Below are positions 11,582-12,772 of a stretch of 12,772 nt of DNA, piece after piece; position 1 is the stretch's first letter, and every line of letters starts with the position of its first letter. A program made the position numbers and the translations under genes. The stretch lies in contig CAKPYQ010000030.1 in the NCBI GenBank assembly GCA_934203105.1, forward strand, positions 1-12,772. Direction: 5' to 3'. The DNA is from an uncultured Alphaproteobacteria bacterium (GTDB lineage: Bacteria; Pseudomonadota; Alphaproteobacteria; CAAHEQ01; UBA3637). The notes under the pieces were generated by a model. The model ran no database searches, was not told the DNA's origin, and saw only the letters and a program-made list of their open reading frames with translations.

Positions 11582-12772
11582 TTAATCGTTGGGGCCTTTA
11601 CAGTACATATTGGCCGTTTTTTTTATGGTACAGCCATCCGATTCTGGATCTGGGCTAACCCGGTGCTCCAAATAGGCGCCGGTGTTGTCCATTGTATATG
11701 CATAAATCTCATAGAAGAGTGGATCCATAAATCCTGATGCTGCCATCGCTCTTTCTCGAACTTTAGCGCAAGCTTCTGCCTCTGTCATGATTGCCCCAGT
11801 ACAAACAAACGCTTTAAATTGAGGGCACGCTACCGGTGTGAAACCCTCGACGCAGCACTTGTTATCTGAAGTGGAAACTTCTACCCCCGTATCTGGTGAC
11901 ATGATCGCTGCTACACAACATTTGTTGCCGTCGCAAGTCGCCCCTTCCGGACAACAGGAACTTCCGCATACGACGGGTGTATCTGCTGCACAAGCGCTCA
12001 CTTCCACGCATTCGCCGGCGGCGTTCTTTTCGAATCCGTCTTCGCAAAGGTCGCACTCACAAGTCAAGTCATTTTGCGTTTTGCAATTGGCGCCTTTGGC
12101 CGGACATTCACAAGCTGTGCCATCAGCATTCGCGATCATCGGTGACGAGCATTCGCTGCAAGCACCATTCGTGCAAATACCATTTGAGCCGCATTTGCCG
12201 GTAACGTTTACGATCGCCGGGCAACCGTTTTGCGTTCCGGTGGTTTGGCAAACGCCGGGGGTGCCGATGCTTGGACATTCGCAGTGGTAATCCGTCGAGC
12301 AAACTTTCGGGCTGGCGCAAGCAATTGTGCTGTTGCATTCCGGAGCCGTTCCACAATCCGGATCCGTATATCCGTCCGAGCAAGTACAAACGCCGTCGGA
12401 ACAAGTTCCGTGTCCTGAACAAGTCTTGCCCTCGCAAGGGTCTGTGGGTTCGGGGCCTGGACCCGGATCAGGATCCGTGCTACCGCTCGAGCCCGCACCC
12501 AATCCAAACACCATTGTTTGATTGTCAGCGCACGCCGTTAATTTAGCGCCTGCCGTATCGCTGATTTGCGTATAAAGTTCGGTTTTATCGTATTGGATCA
12601 GGATTTCGCAAACGCCTTGGACGACGCCGGCAACTTCAACGGAATCATTCCCGTTCGCGTCGCGTTTGGCGTACAAAGTATGCCCCGATTCGGGTGTAAA
12701 AGCCGTTACTTGATAGCGGCTGACCGCGCCGGTTGTTTCGTGCGTTGCTAATTCTTCAAAAGCCAAAGAAAC
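11582..12772 (-). CDS. Prepilin-like protein with EGF-like, Cys-rich region (5' end outside window)
   Basis: The frame is open to the right edge, so the N-terminus, where the pilin signal is expected, is missing; 396 codons and the stop are present. It is a paralogue of the gene at 4839-5861: a pilin-type domain with GVCEILI and NQTMVFG, a Pro/Asp/Gly linker (TDPDPGPGPEPTDP), an EGF-like module (CEGKTCSGHGTCSDGVCTCS), and the shared segment CPSIGTPGVCQTTGTQNGCP. It is longer than the paralogue: extra Cys-rich repeats (CEDGFEKNAAGECVEV, VVCGSSCCPEGATCDGNKCC) precede a distinct C-terminal domain. The many cysteines suggest an extracytoplasmic disulfide-rich protein. An in-frame TTG near 12766 is an internal codon (Leu in VSLAFEE, matching AVSL in the paralogue), not a start. 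Surface adhesin or minor pilin is the best guess. Its expression signals lie outside the window. Confidence 0.8.
   Translation of the reverse strand, partial: VSLAFEELATHETTGAVSRYQVTAFTPESGHTLYAKRDANGNDSVEVAGVVQGVCEILIQYDKTELYTQISDTAGAKLTACADNQTMVFGLGAGSSGSTDPDPGPGPEPTDPCEGKTCSGHGTCSDGVCTCSDGYTDPDCGTAPECNSTIACASPKVCSTDYHCECPSIGTPGVCQTTGTQNGCPAIVNVTGKCGSNGICTNGACSECSSPMIANADGTACECPAKGANCKTQNDLTCECDLCEDGFEKNAAGECVEVSACAADTPVVCGSSCCPEGATCDGNKCCVAAIMSPDTGVEVSTSDNKCCVEGFTPVACPQFKAFVCTGAIMTEAEACAKVRERAMAASGFMDPLFYEIYAYTMDNTGAYLEHRVSPDPESDGCTIKKTANMYCKGPND

Noticed and set aside
11838..12751. Plus-strand frames opposite the second prepilin-like gene
   Set aside because: They are shadows of the Cys-rich coding strand; the minus-strand frame is supported by a paralogue in the same window.

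Overview
The window looks like chromosomal DNA from an AT-rich, probably host-associated (gut-type) alphaproteobacterium. The lineage call rests on two housekeeping proteins, ParC and a 592-residue aspartyl-tRNA synthetase, both of which read as alphaproteobacterial to me; it is inference from recalled family sequences, not a search. Around them lie accessory genes: a Bacteroides Mpi-like invertase, an ankyrin protein, secreted lectin-like and pilin/EGF proteins, and a T-box leader of a kind normally found in Firmicutes. This fits a dense gut community with gene exchange.

Layout, left to right. Bases 1-246 hold an AT-rich end and the parC terminator. parC (minus, 247-2466) is divergent from a cold-shock gene (2635-2844). 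A bidirectional terminator separates the cold-shock gene from a convergent LRR-like orphan (minus, 2910-3428). A 317-bp AT-rich gap then leads to a serine invertase (3746-4390), and a strong promoter at that gene's stop codon drives a secreted C-type-lectin-like protein (4446-4835). This gene runs tail to tail, 3 bp apart, into a minus-strand pair: a 62-residue protein (5871-6059) followed by a type IV prepilin-like protein with an EGF-like module (4839-5861).

Bases 6060-6688 are non-coding and rich in structure. They hold two tandem copies of a composite repeat (short dispersed head plus a 14-bp GC-rich hairpin), an AT-rich inverted repeat, and two copies of the palindrome AAACGATCGTTT, each placed inside a promoter. 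These promoters drive a three-gene operon: a small-alarmone-hydrolase-like HD protein (6689-7501), an unrecognised 213-residue protein (7518-8159) and an ankyrin/coiled-coil protein (8215-9447), closed by a GAAA-loop terminator.

Bases 9483-9704 carry a promoter and a T-box riboswitch leader for aspS (9705-11483). The antiterminator has the exact 7-nt bulge TGGCACC, whose C fits the G discriminator base of tRNA-Asp. This is the most striking item here: the enzyme looks native to Alphaproteobacteria but its control element does not. The window ends in a second, 5'-truncated prepilin/EGF paralogue (minus, 11582-12772), with a decayed copy of its C-terminal codons lying just downstream and overlapping the aspS terminator.

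No tRNA, rRNA, CRISPR array or insertion sequence was seen.
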